From Ypsolopha sequella (lineage: Eukaryota > Arthropoda > Insecta > Lepidoptera > Ypsolophidae): a DNA stretch of 64,000 bases. Where the stretch lies: positions 7,860,417 to 7,924,416 of the forward strand of contig OW203997.1 of assembly GCA_934047225.1 (NCBI GenBank), given 5' to 3'. The notes under the pieces are model-generated. The model saw only the letters and a list, made by a program, of their open reading frames with translations, made no database searches and was not told the DNA's origin. The translations under genes and the position numbers were made by a program. This document shows positions 12,357-22,260 of the stretch, one piece after another (position 1 is the first letter of the stretch; the number at the start of each line of letters is the position of its first letter).

Positions 12357-12579
12357 TACCAGTACTCCCAAAGTGATAATGCGCATATAAATCTTCGCCA
12401 CTGTTCGGCAAAGTTCGTACTAATTCGGAGCCTGTGACCCCCCCCTGGCACTCAGGCTGGATCCGCCCTTGATTTCCTTACATTTTCTATACCATCAATA
12501 AGGTCACGTGGTACGTCCGGTCACTCGGCCACCTCGGCTATAGATTTGTATGCGCATTATTACTTTGGGAGTACTGTAC
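12357..12579. repeat. Inverted repeat pair, about 38 bp each
   Basis: 'agtactcccaaagtgataat' then 'gcgcatataaatct' (12357-12394) is matched in inverse at 12542-12579 ('agatttgtatgcgcattatt', 'actttgggagtact'). The 147 bp between them include the phrase 'ctggatccgcccttg', often seen at ends of lepidopteran MITEs. This is probably a small non-autonomous element. Confidence 0.5.
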
Positions 12580-12597
12580 CACACGCGTAAATGTGAC

Positions 12598-12655
12598 AAG
12601 TCTGCGCCGGCGCAGTGACCGACCGGCGGCGCAGTGACCGACCGGCGCGGCGGCC
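12598..12655. repeat. GC-rich short tandem repeat
   Basis: 'gcgcagtgaccgaccggcg' occurs twice in direct succession inside a strongly GC-rich patch that continues 'cgcggcggccg'. It is a local compositional outlier in AT-rich DNA. Confidence 0.7.
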
Positions 12656-12777
12656 GTCCTCACTTACGTTACCTACTCACGTAGTAATACGTAATCAAAG
12701 ACGTAATAGTAACGACCGGTCGACCACTCAGTCTCCACACATCATTAATCTGATGACGGTTTGTCGTTTCTGACCAG

Positions 12778-13037
12778 CAGTGGCGTGCACAGAACTTTTT
12801 TTCGGAAAAGCAATCAGAAGGTCAAGTACGACAATAAAAAAAATATGAAAAAATTTAAATAACACTTAAAAAAAAAAGTTTGTATGAAAATGGTCACTCT
12901 AGGAAAGGCAGTGCCTACCCTGGCGTCATACAAACTTTTTTTTTTCAAAGTGTCATTAAAAAAAATATATATTTTTTTTATTGTTGTACTTGACCTTCTG
13001 ATTGCTTTTCCGGAAAAAAGTTCTGTGCACGCCACTG
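12778..13037. mobile_element. Palindromic hAT-type MITE with perfect 8-bp duplication
   Basis: The 260-bp element begins CAGTGGCGTGCACAGAACTT and ends with its inverse. The arms pair almost completely ('cggaaaagcaatcagaaggt', then 'caagtacgacaataaaaaaa'). It is flanked by identical ctgaccag at 12770-12777 and 13038-13045. The 8-bp duplication identifies hAT transposition. ORF 12814-13035 is an artefact of the palindrome. Confidence 0.88.
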
Positions 13038-13149
13038 CTGACCAGTGACCATAAGATGTTAACTAAGTGGCTGTGATGCAATGAAAATAACGTCATACAT
13101 AGTTTAGCTCAAAATGTTCATATGAATCATGATATGAATCCCCAAGAAG

Positions 13150-13400
13150 GTGTTCGCAAGTCTGAATTGTGAAATGCAAGTCACATTTCGTACACCCGCT
13201 TTTCGACAACGATTATTACGTCCAAATTGTTATGTGTGGTGAGCCCTATCGCTATACGGACAAATGGACCGTGTCTTCCGAAGCGCGCAAACCGAAGACA
13301 AATTATTGTGCATCGTGGGAATTGAACCACCGACCTCTGGGTTAGCAGGCGAGCGCTCTACCACTTGGCTGCAGAGGCGGTTTCGTCCACGAAGGCGGTC
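13150..13400 (-). repeat. tRNA-derived SINE (minus strand)
   Basis: On the minus strand, 13371-13361 reads CAGCCAAGTGG, matching a pol III A box. About 35 nt downstream lies GGTTCAATTCC, matching the B box (13327-13317). The intervening 'tagagcgctcgcctgctaac' has tRNA-like D-arm and anticodon-arm order. The sequence continues into a non-tRNA body ('caataatttgtcttcggttt'). The acceptor stem is not intact and no 3' CCA-side pairing was found, so this is a SINE head rather than a functional tRNA. Ends are approximate. Confidence 0.6.
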
Positions 13401-13568
13401 ATGTTTTTATTAAACAAAATCTTAAATATATAAAACAAAGTCGTGTTAGTTACACCACTTATAACTCAAGATCGGCTGGATAGATGTTAGTTATGTCTTT
13501 TTTGGTGTATTCTTCTCCGCTCCGAATAGCAGAATAAGTAATAAAATATCGGATAAGTTTTCGAATAA

Positions 13569-13590
13569 CAATTAATTAATTAATTAATTT
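13569..13590. repeat. (TTAA)n simple repeat
   Basis: 'aattaattaattaattaatt', a tetranucleotide microsatellite. Confidence 0.8.
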
Positions 13591-13699
13591 TACGAATGCA
13601 AACAGCATGTGGTGCCATCTGTTGAAAAAACTACGCATATAAAAGAAACCAACCACTATACGTATTAATGTACAGTGTTTATTTATCTAGCGTTCTGAT

Positions 13700-13937
13700 A
13701 TCATTAAATAACATCTAAACCCCAAGTTTTAAAAATATACTGCGATTACCTTTTTTTCTTAGTTATTCCAAGAACTATTATTTCTGCATATATTCAATAC
13801 CCTACGCTAAGCCTATGAAACTACATGGGTCCCTGCCATTCTTCTTTCCTGAAATGAAATCCTAAATTAAGTTTAACTAAAGTTAACACGATATTATTAG
13901 ACTGTTAGGCGGAACGAAGTTCGCCGGGTCAGCTAGT
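13700..13937 (+). mobile_element. Helitron-type 3' terminus
   Basis: 13908-13925 'ggcggaacgaagttcgcc' forms a hairpin with one bulge, followed by 'gggtcagctagt' ending at 13937. A GC-rich hairpin a few bases before a terminal CTAGT is the Helitron 3' signature and is common in moth genomes. The 5' end (expected TC) could not be fixed, so the start given is nominal. Confidence 0.55.
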
Positions 13938-13966
13938 AATCATACATAATATAAAATCATCATGTT

Positions 13967-14489
13967 AAAAAACCGGCCAAGTGCGAGTCGGAGTCGCGCA
14001 CGAAGGTTTCCGTACCATTATCTATAAAAACGGCAAAACAAACATGTCTGTTATATGGGAGCCCCCTTAAATATTTATTTTATTCTGTTTTTTAGTATTT
14101 GTTTTTATAGCGGCAACAGAAATACATCATCTGTGAAAATTTCAACTGTCTAACTATCACGGTTCATGAGATACAGCCTGGTGACAGACGGACAGACGGA
14201 CAGCGGAGTCTTAGTAATAGGGTCTGTCTGTCTGTCCGTCGGTCTGTCCGTCTGTCCGTCTGCCACCAGACTGTATCTCATGAACCGTGATAGTTAGACA
14301 GTTGAAATTTTCACAGATGATGTATTTCTGTTGCCGCTATAACAATAAATACGAGTACTAAAAAACAGAATTAAATAAATATTGAAGGGGGCTCCCATAC
14401 AACAGACATGTTTTTTTTTTGCCGTTTTTGTAGATAACAGTACGGAACCATCAGTGCGCGAGTCTGACTCGCACTTGGCCGGCTTTTTT
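13967..14489. mobile_element. Foldback element made of two inverted copies of the 'ggccaagtgcgagtc' repeat
   Basis: The left arm 13967-14210 begins 'aaaaaaccggccaagtgcga' and runs to 'gacggacagacggacagcgg'. The right arm 14225-14489 is its inverse, ending 'tctgactcgcacttggccgg' then 'cttttttta'. The arms match over ~240 bp with few differences and a loop of only ~15-20 bp, so the single strand would form a near-perfect hairpin. Both arms belong to the dispersed family at 7826-8392. ORFs 14294-14599 and 14382-14780 are shadows of the arms. Confidence 0.75.
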
Positions 14490-15288
14490 ACTCTCTGCCT
14501 ATCTGTGTTTACATACGAGATTCTCACGTACGGTCTGGTCAAAGGCTTTGAGTATGTTAATATGTCGACTTCGGTTACATGTATACCCATACTGGGCAAG
14601 GATCAAGTTGTGATAATTTTCCCAAGTCTTCATTTTTTATCAGTGCCACATATAACAGTTAGTGCGATCAAAGTCTTAGACGAACGATATTTTATTTATC
14701 TTCATGAAACAAAAAACAAAAAATCGCAACAGAGACGTTTTTCATCTGTGCGAATTGACCAATTAATGCTGCAACAATAAAAACATTCGCACACTTATCA
14801 TGTTAACAATTACTAAATCAAATTAATTACTTAATTTAATCAGTTAGAACTTGTTTTATATCAAAATATCTGCGCTACCGTGCGTAACCGAATGCTTTGT
14901 TTTATTTATTTCGGCGTCTGATTAAATTAAATCTTTTAATAAGAACCTTTATTGTGAAAGTGATATGAACTTATTTCTTTTGCACTCTGGAGATTTTAAC
15001 CATGAAATCCGTATTGTATGCTGAGGTCTTTATCAGTGACGTAAATCAAAACACATGTAGATCCTGTTCTGCGTCACAAATCACACCCACTACAAGCCGA
15101 TCTTAATTTACAACTGATTCCAAACAATGCCTATGCATTATGCATTCCAATTCAAATGTATTAATAGTTACAACACTGACATGCCTACAACTGTCAACTT
15201 CACAAGCCGCTCTCTTTGTTCTTAATCAAGGCCTCGATTTAAATACAGATACCTACACAATCTAATATTTCCTATTTCTTTGTTTCAG
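14490..15288 (+). other. Intron sequence upstream of the terminal exon of gene 1
   Basis: No coding signal. It ends in a good 3' splice site: a pyrimidine-rich 'tttcctatttctttgtttcag' (15268-15288) directly before the exon at 15289. Confidence 0.5.
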
Positions 15289-16163
15289 ATGACGCCAGGG
15301 ACCTCAGCGCGGAGTCCTCAGAGATCACCTCGGAAGTTGTGGCGCCGCCACAAAGTCACCATCGCCAGGAACCAGATACAGCAGCCAATACGGGGCTCTC
15401 CGACCACTCCGTAGAGCTGATCGGAGGCTCGCAGACATTCTTCCCGTCATTCGCGAACCTCTTCGAACCACGGCAACACAACAGTAACTTCAGATTCGGC
15501 CAAGAAGGAGCTTACAGCCAAAGGCCGAACTCATACAGATCTCTGCTCAACTATCCTCTGTTCGGGAACTACAGAAATGTAGACAACTTTGGTAAACAAA
15601 ACTCTGCTCCTGCCGCTGCTCCGCTTGTAGACGCCGCGAGCTCCGGCATTTTGGGCTCTGGAAACTTCGGTGTAATTAAAGGAGGGACGTTCTTCGCGCA
15701 GAATGATGATGAGTCAGACTACGGAGACGAGTTCAGTTCGTACTACAACAACGGGCATGGCAGACCGTCTCTCGGCCTCGGCTACATCGCGAACCCCAGA
15801 CCCAACTACAACCAGGACCAGTTCGCCAACTTCAGGGACTTCGCAGACATCAATTCCCCGTCCAACTCTGCCTACTCCCATTTCGTCGTCGTGTACGCCA
15901 ACAAAAATGCGACTATGGACGAGGTCAGTGAAGAGACACGAAGGGTCGTATCTGAGCCCAAAAACATCATTGAGACCCTAGAGCTCCTCGATAAGAGTGA
16001 GACCCACGAGGAAGTCAAACTTCCCAAAATTTCAAAGTCCAAAGCGAAGTTAGCAGCGACAAATCAGAAAATGCTGACGAAAAAGGAGCAGTGGAAGAAA
16101 TCCAACTCCAAATCGTCGAGCAATAAGCACGACCCGGAAGAGCCACTGCTAGCGTTAAGTTAA
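15289..16163 (+). CDS. Last coding exon of an unidentified insect protein (290 codons plus stop)
   Basis: The acceptor 'tttctttgtttcag' precedes 15289. The first two bases complete a codon from an unseen upstream exon, then 290 codons run from 15291 to the TAA at 16161-16163. The protein starts DARDLSAESSEITSEVVAPP. It is low-complexity and rich in N, S, F and Y in the first two thirds (SFANLFEPRQHNSNFRFGQ, GSGNFGVIKGGTFFAQ, FANFRDFADINSP). Next comes a more ordered YSHFVVVYANKNATMDEV. A basic lysine-rich tail with acidic patches closes it (KISKSKAKLAATNQKML, KKEQWKKSNSKSSSNKHD). No transmembrane segment lies in this exon. The layout is reminiscent of a secreted or matrix-type insect protein, possibly the family Pfam calls DUF4786, but that is recall and uncertain. 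GC content and codon use are clearly higher than in flanking DNA, and the frame is unbroken for 875 bp, so a real exon is near certain; its function is unknown. No ATG start is needed: translation enters from the previous exon. Confidence 0.85.
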
Positions 16164-17111
16164 AACCAGTGTAAATAAAAAAGACTTGACTTTATTACAT
16201 AAGTGATCGGATACCAGTATAGCAAGTGCGGTGTGTGTGTCAAACTAAACGTGTCGTTTGATTTGATCATGGTGAATGTAAATACGTATAGATTGCAGGC
16301 ATACTTTCTGAGAGGCAAACACGATATCCTATTTTCTCGGCATGTTTTTTTTTAATTAACATGAAATAGTGTAAAACAAACTAGAGAAATGTGACATGTA
16401 TTGAATGAGACCTTATCTTTGTTTACTTCCTTTGTGGGTTGTAAAAAGTAGGCAAGCTACAACAAAAGCTGTTTTGTATCGTAAATGTACTCCCATGTGT
16501 TACTTATTCAAAACCTGACAGCTGCTTTATTTTCCTTTTATTTTTTTGGGAGTTCTATGTAATTTTGTTTCATGTTGGTAACCCTGGTTAGAACTGTAAG
16601 TATTACAAATCTTGAATGTAATTTAACTAAACCAGTGGAGTTAAGGCCCAGTAATTTTTTGGATTATGCTGTCAGTATTTGGAAAGACAAATAGATACGG
16701 AGACAGGATATCAACTATATTAACCTTGTGTTTTTCGTGACTATTGACCATTGATACTCGTAATATTGGCATATTGGTAATAATTAATTTTCTTTGCTAG
16801 TACTATACTGCATATTCATAATATTCATGCAGTATAGTACTTGCAAAGAAAATTAACTACTTCTCCGTAAAGAAGCGACAGTTACCTTCCCCCGTCACAT
16901 CACCCGTGCACTACTTGGCTGCCGGCCGGTCGTACGCTGCGTGCACACACGCACAAACAAACGTGTGTGGTGGACAAATCTATTTTTTTTTATTGAGTGC
17001 CAGGGGATATGGTATTTAAGAGATCTGCAATTAATTTTATCTATGTGAGCTGCTGCATCTAAACAATATAGGAGGAAAAACACGTCTCTTTAACGATGGA
17101 TTCTTCGTATT
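16164..17111 (+). other. Probable 3' UTR of gene 1 with polyadenylation signal
   Basis: AATAAA lies at 16174-16179, only 11 bases after the stop codon, which would give an unusually short UTR. Further AATAAA motifs lie around 17950 ('aatgaataaataaattgtat'), so a long alternative 3' UTR is possible. A strong hairpin (16784-16856) would lie in the long form. No coding signal is present. Confidence 0.45.
16784..16856. repeat. 30-bp perfect-class hairpin
   Basis: 16784-16813 ('ttaattttctttgctagtac', 'tatactgcat') pairs with 16827-16856 ('atgcagtatagtacttgcaa', 'agaaaattaa') with one mismatch and a 13-nt loop. Too short and AT-rich to classify. It may be a tiny MITE or an RNA stem-loop in the 3' UTR of gene 1. 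Confidence 0.7.
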
Positions 17112-17603
17112 GGTAACAAAATATACAGAAATAGCTACAACGGCTAAAATAAAACTTTTAGCTAAGAGCAATGTTGCCAATAAAGCCGATTTTGAAGGCT
17201 TTAATTTTAGTTTTAGTGCTGTCAAAACTTAATTTTCTTGATTACAAAATAGTCTTTAAATGTTAGGAACAGAAGCTAAATTACTTTGGAAAAAATTTTG
17301 TTTTGACAGCACTAAAACTAAAATTAAAGCCTTCAGAATTGGCTATATGCATATGCATAAACGTATTTATGGTAGCTTCAAAATAATTGGATTTTCCATA
17401 AGCGTGATATTAGATTATTTTAGGAATTTACGGCTGGTATCACGACTATGGAAAATCCAATTGTTTTATAGCTATTGTAATATCATTAAAAATACGTTTA
17501 TGCATGAAGCAAACTATTGGTATACAAATAAATTGGTCTACATTGCTCTTAGCTAAAAGTTGTATTTTGGCCGTTATAATTATTTCTTAATATTTTGTTA
17601 CAA
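17112..17603. repeat. Family Y foldback MITE, interrupted by another MITE
   Basis: The termini 'taacaaaatatacagaaata' (left) and 'ttcttaatattttgttacaa' (right) are inverted, and the pairing continues through 'aacttttagctaagagcaat'. A central hairpin pairs 'ttggattttccataagcgtg' with 'cacgactatggaaaatccaa'. The same element, without the inner MITE, is at 21056-21355 and 55253-55556, inside the two 3.78-kb elements. ORFs 17037-17225 and 17260-17556 fall inside and are not genes. Confidence 0.7.
17184..17344. mobile_element. 161-bp MITE family Z (copy 1), nested
   Basis: It begins 'agccgattttgaaggcttta' then 'attttagttttagtgctgtc', and ends with the inverse ('agccttcagaattggct'). Two further copies are in the Harbinger-like elements (30856-31018 and 35076-35238). 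Here it has inserted into the left arm of the family Y MITE. Confidence 0.8.
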
Positions 17604-18129
17604 ATTGACCCTAAACTACAAAAAAATACATGGAAATCTGTTAATAAAATAAAGCCATGCTTGTTTGTTAGCTTATTTACTTAAATTCTGTTAAACTATT
17701 TAGGTATGTACGGTAAAAGTTCCGGTGACTTACTTTTCGCCCATATAATAATCATAACTAGGGTAAAAGTGGGCCAGCGTAATTTTCCCCGATTGTACCA
17801 AGTAACCAAGTTAAGTGCCGAAATTGTTTCGAGATGTGTTTGATTTTGTTGTATGCGAATGGAAGAAGATGTATGGATGGATGAAAGGTTTGGTTGAAAT
17901 TGCTTGTTGAATTTGTATAAGTTAGTTATAGAATAGAAAAAAGTGACAAAATGAATAAATAAATTGTATAAGTACCTTTAAGTGCATTTTATTTTTGTTA
18001 ACTATTGAATCTACCAATACCTTCCTCCTGTTGGACATAAATGATAAATATCTGTACAACAAAAATGCTTAGTAGGTAATTTGCAAAACAATTGCTGATC
18101 TATAATGTAATAAAGTACTCTTCTAACTA
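17604..18129. other. Non-coding stretch, possible distal 3' end of gene 1
   Basis: No gene. It contains AATAAA motifs near 17950 that could end a long 3' UTR of the upstream gene. Otherwise unassigned. Confidence 0.3.
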
Positions 18130-18137
18130 CTCCTGAC

Positions 18138-18732
18138 TAGAGATGGGCGGCGGAAGGATTCCCGGGGAATCTACCAGGGAATCAACCCAAAATGGGAATT
18201 AATCCAGGTAAATACCCGAGTTTTTGATACGTTATATACTATAAATATTCAGAGACAACAAACTTTAGAAATGAGATTACATCTTCGTAACTTACACTCT
18301 TTAATAATAAATAAAAGGAAATAATGCTTTTTATTGACTTCGAATACAATTTGAAATACATCACTTACTTTAACTTTAACGTTTAAGTTCTTTGGTGCTT
18401 CAAGTTACGCAACGGTCGTCTGGGTTACTTTGGGATGGGTGACCGTAAACTTTATAATTTATATGAATAAAAAACACCCACTTTTTGAAAATTTTTGATA
18501 CAAACCACATAAATTACTTTTTTCCCTATTCATTGCTCGGCACGAACTAATGAATGTTAAAAAAGCTTCTAGATGGTTTCTAGTGTATTATAAAAACCTT
18601 AAGATAACTCCTAATATATCACGTGAAAATAGTGAAAAACGTAAATACTCGTACCCGTCGGGTGGGTTAAATGGGTGTTTATCGGGAATCTAACCGAAAT
18701 CGGGAATTTACCCGGGTGGAATCCCATCTCTA
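18138..18732. mobile_element. 595-bp non-autonomous hAT element with 8-bp duplication
   Basis: The termini TAGAGATGGG (18138) and CCCATCTCTA (18732) are perfectly inverted. They are flanked by identical ctcctgac at 18130-18137 and 18733-18740. Subterminal 'cgggaat/attcccg' repeats occur at both ends, as in many hAT elements where transposase binds repeated motifs. The interior has no ORF. TAGAGATG-type ends are known in Ac-like hAT elements. Confidence 0.85.
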
Positions 18733-18740
18733 CTCCTGAC

Positions 18741-19373
18741 TTCCGTCATGCACGATGATGGTGATTTTCTACACAATATATAGTAAGCTGATAATATAAT
18801 AGCAAATCTATTGAACAAAACAATGTTTTTAGGATTTACTGACACACAGTGTTATTGTGTTTTGTAAGCTGTAAGTAATGCCACTATTTTTATAACCTGT
18901 AAGTAATGTCACTATTTTGATTTTTATTTTAGTTGGCTTAGTTTTCGAGATGGAAAAAGTAAAAACACAATAAGTTTACATAACTTAATTACAGTAAACA
19001 TGGTGTAAGTAACAATATGTTAGATTAGATGAATGTTAAACACATAGCTTCGTACTAAGTCAGTTCTTTGCTATATAGCTTTTTAGACCTCTACATGACT
19101 AACACACAGTAACTTAAAAAGCAACATACTAACTTGATTGAATAGTAAAAGTTTTACTGTAGTACAGAATAAGATCAATACGGATAATTTGAGGGTTCCG
19201 AACCTCATCAACTCATAGAAAAACGGAATCCTTATAAGATCACTTTGATATCCGTCTGTCTGTATGTCTGTCCGTGTGTCAAGGGCCTTTTTCGCTGTTC
19301 CGGTTTAAAATATGAAGTTAAAATTAGGGCCTATTAAAAAATAAGGTCTATAGCCTTATACTGCTGTAAGAAA
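18741..19373. other. Non-coding stretch with a dispersed-repeat fragment
   Basis: 19190-19300 ('gagggttccgaacctcatca', 'acggaatccttataagatca', 'gtctgtctgtatgtctgtcc') is a 5' fragment of the repeat family at 7826-8392. Nothing else is recognised. Confidence 0.45.
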
Positions 19374-20559
19374 TTTAAGAGTATGACATAGCCAAAACAA
19401 AAACCAGTTCCGGGCGTGGCTTATTCTATTTTACGATAGCGCGCGGGGGGAAATTCGTCCCGGTCTCTAAGCTCGCGTCACCATAGCAAAAATACGAATA
19501 GAGTGGACGAGGCAGGGTCAAAAGTAATACGTATTTTATTTTATCTAATTTATTAGTGTATTTCGACCATCGTCACACGGCATTGATCCTACTTGCTATC
19601 ACGTCGGGACGTAAATTTATTATGGTCGGCTAAAAGTGGTTTTTTGAGTGTTTGATTTATCAGTTGACCCTCGGAACATTTCAGGCACTCCTTTAGAGAT
19701 ACATAATAATAATTGACGGTTAATTGTCACCATTACCCATTCTTTAAATATTTTTCGCCCGTTGAGCTGGTTTTACACTTGCGGGAAAATAAATTGGACC
19801 AAAAATTTCTTTACAAAAAATTTTACTAAAGTTGTTATTACAAAAAGTGGAAACTAACAAATATTCTCAGAAGGAATGCACCAAGTCACTATCTATCTCA
19901 CTGTAGCCTATATCAATTATGCCTCTCTCATTCAACCACGTTTAACTGCGTTACTATCTCATTCCTACTCATTTTAAATAGCGTCACTATTTATCTCACT
20001 CTAACGCGTGTTAAATGGCATTTCTAATGAACGTCAAATATTTTTACTGCCCGCCACTCTTTCATTCTAAATTCTAATTATTTTAAAAAATACGCAGCTC
20101 CTTTGGTAGTAAAATAGCAATAACTTTTTTTTCAAAAGTAATACACAGAAATTGCCAGATCATTTGAAAAACAATATTTGATGAGCCGTTATTTAAGACA
20201 ATTTGCTAAACTAACATAGGACATATTTTTTCAGGGTGTGGTATCGAACTAACCTAATTACAAAAAATTGCTCATATATTGGGTTTTTATTTTTCTTCCT
20301 GATGTAACAGCATTTCAAGGTTTATTTTTGACTTTATCAATAGCATGACTATTCAGAGTTGCGCAACAAAAATGTTATTCTTAGAATTTAGAACTGGTTA
20401 GCTTTGACTCTCAAAAATCTATTCCAATTTATAAAAGTACCATCAACTCGAAGACTATCTACTTTTTGCTGAGGTCATAATTTGATATTCTGGTCAGTCA
20501 TGAGCTGGCCTACCAGCCTTCCAAGGGAAAGCGTTGACTTTTGGGACACCTGTTTACCC

Positions 20560-22260
20560 TTGGGATAAATCGCCAAGTGTTTAAAATATAGAAATTTATT
20601 TGTATCATAGTTTGAAATGTTCAGGTCCCTTTACGCAAAATGAAAAAACAAAACTCTTTTAGGATTAATTTGTTGTCCCTATGTTTGTCTGTTTGTCCGT
20701 TTGTCCAGGCAATTTTTCTGGGTAAAATCAATAAATGCTAATATTTACAGCCCTGTAAAATATACATATTATAACGTTTTTATGGCCTTTTGTTTAACTT
20801 TTTCATACAAATTTTCTCCTTATGAAAATATAGAGATCAACACTTCACATAATATTTTGCATTTGAAAGAAAGCACAGAAAGGAACTGTAGAACAAATAA
20901 TGTAAAAAATATAAAACCATATCTTTCTATTCTAAAGGGATTAATAATTTACTGTTTGTTCAATGTGGCGATAGCTTTGTTTATTTTTTTTTTCTTTGTT
21001 ACACAGATAACAAATATTTTCATACAAGGTTAAGGTTAAGGGCTATTTCTCCGAATTTGTAACAAAATATAAAAAAATAATTATAACGGTAAAGTACAAC
21101 TTTTAGCTAAGACAATTTATTGTTAAAAGTTTGCTATATGCATAAACATATTTTAATGATATTATGGTATCTTCAAAATAATTGGGTTTTCCATAAGCGT
21201 GATATCAGATTATTTAAGAAATTTACGGCTGGTGTCACGACGACGGATAAGCCAATTGTTTTATTACTATTGTAATATAATTAAAAATATGTTAATGCAT
21301 ACAGCAGACTTTTAACTATAAGTTTTCTTAACTAAAAGTTGTATTTTTACTTATTGAAATTGTATTTCTCATCAAGAAGTGCAAGATGACAAAATATTCA
21401 AAATAAGTTAATTGAATTTGTGAAATGGTTTCAGGTCAAAACAGTTTTCCATGAAACGGTAATTGTTTATACTTAGCAAAGTGTGTAAACTTAGTCATCT
21501 TAACATTAACGACGCCTGTATTTCTCTCTTTTTTATTTGCAGTATAGATAAAAATATACAAACTTGTTAAACTTTGTGTAAAAACGAGGCAATATTGACG
21601 ATATCCTGACAGCTATTATGATGGTGTTTTATCAAATTTTGCTTTTTGGGCTGTATAGAGACGTAGTTAGATGTCACTAGAATATACTCATGAAAAAATA
21701 TATGAAGAAAATAAGCTGTAGACTTCACATTCGGTTTATACCTATTGTATGAATTTTAAGAAAGATACAGGGGTAAGGGACCTCTTAAGGAAAACCTTGT
21801 ATTAAACTATTTGTTATCTTAGTAAAAAATAATTCAAGGAAAAAAATAAACAAAGCTATCGCCACATTGAACAGTAGATAATTAATCCCTTTAGAATAGA
21901 ACAAAATGGTTTTCATATTTTTTACATTATTTGTTCAACAATTCCTTTCTGTGTTGACTTTTAAATGCAAAATATTATCTCAAGTGTTCATCCCTACATT
22001 TTCATAGTGAGAAAATTTGTATGAAAAACGTAAAAAAAAAACGTAAAAACCTAAAACGTAATATAAATAAAAAGGTCAAAAGTATGTTTTTACAGCTCTA
22101 TAGAGGGCCGTTTATATTGGTATTTATTAATTTTACCCAGAAAAAATTGTCTAGACAAACGGACAGACAGACAAACATAGGGATAACAAATTAATCCTAA
22201 AAGAGTTTCATTGTTTTCATTTTGCGTAACAGAACCTGAACATCTACCGACAGGATTATC
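20560..22260. repeat. Internal ~0.5-kb inverted arms of the 3.78-kb element
   Basis: 'ggattaatttgttgtcccta' ... 'gtttgtccgtttgtccaggc' ... 'caatgtggcgatagctttgt' in the left arm recur in inverse order on the right ('acaaagctatcgccacattg' near 21851, 'gacaaacggacagacagaca' near 22152). The arms are diverged by scattered substitutions and small indels, so this duplication is older than the copying of the whole element. Confidence 0.7.
21056..21355. repeat. Family Y foldback MITE (copy 2), nested
   Basis: It matches 17112-17603 ('gtaacaaaatat', 'tacaacttttagctaagaca', 'ttgggttttccataagcgtg', 'ttacggctggtgtcacgacg') and lacks the family Z insertion. The right terminus is truncated after 'aactaaaagttgtattttta'. 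Confidence 0.65.

Noticed and set aside
13312..13378. Possible tRNA gene on the minus strand
   Set aside because: A and B boxes are good, but the acceptor stem does not pair and the sequence continues into a SINE-like body.
15703..15981. 92-codon frame rich in T/S in a second plus-strand frame
   Set aside because: Out-of-frame shadow of the GC-richer exon at 15289-16163.
20701..21033. 110-codon frame conserved in the inverted copy at 55537-55899
   Set aside because: It lies across one inner arm of the non-autonomous 3.78-kb element; conservation follows from recent duplication. No protein family recognised, so it is not called a gene.
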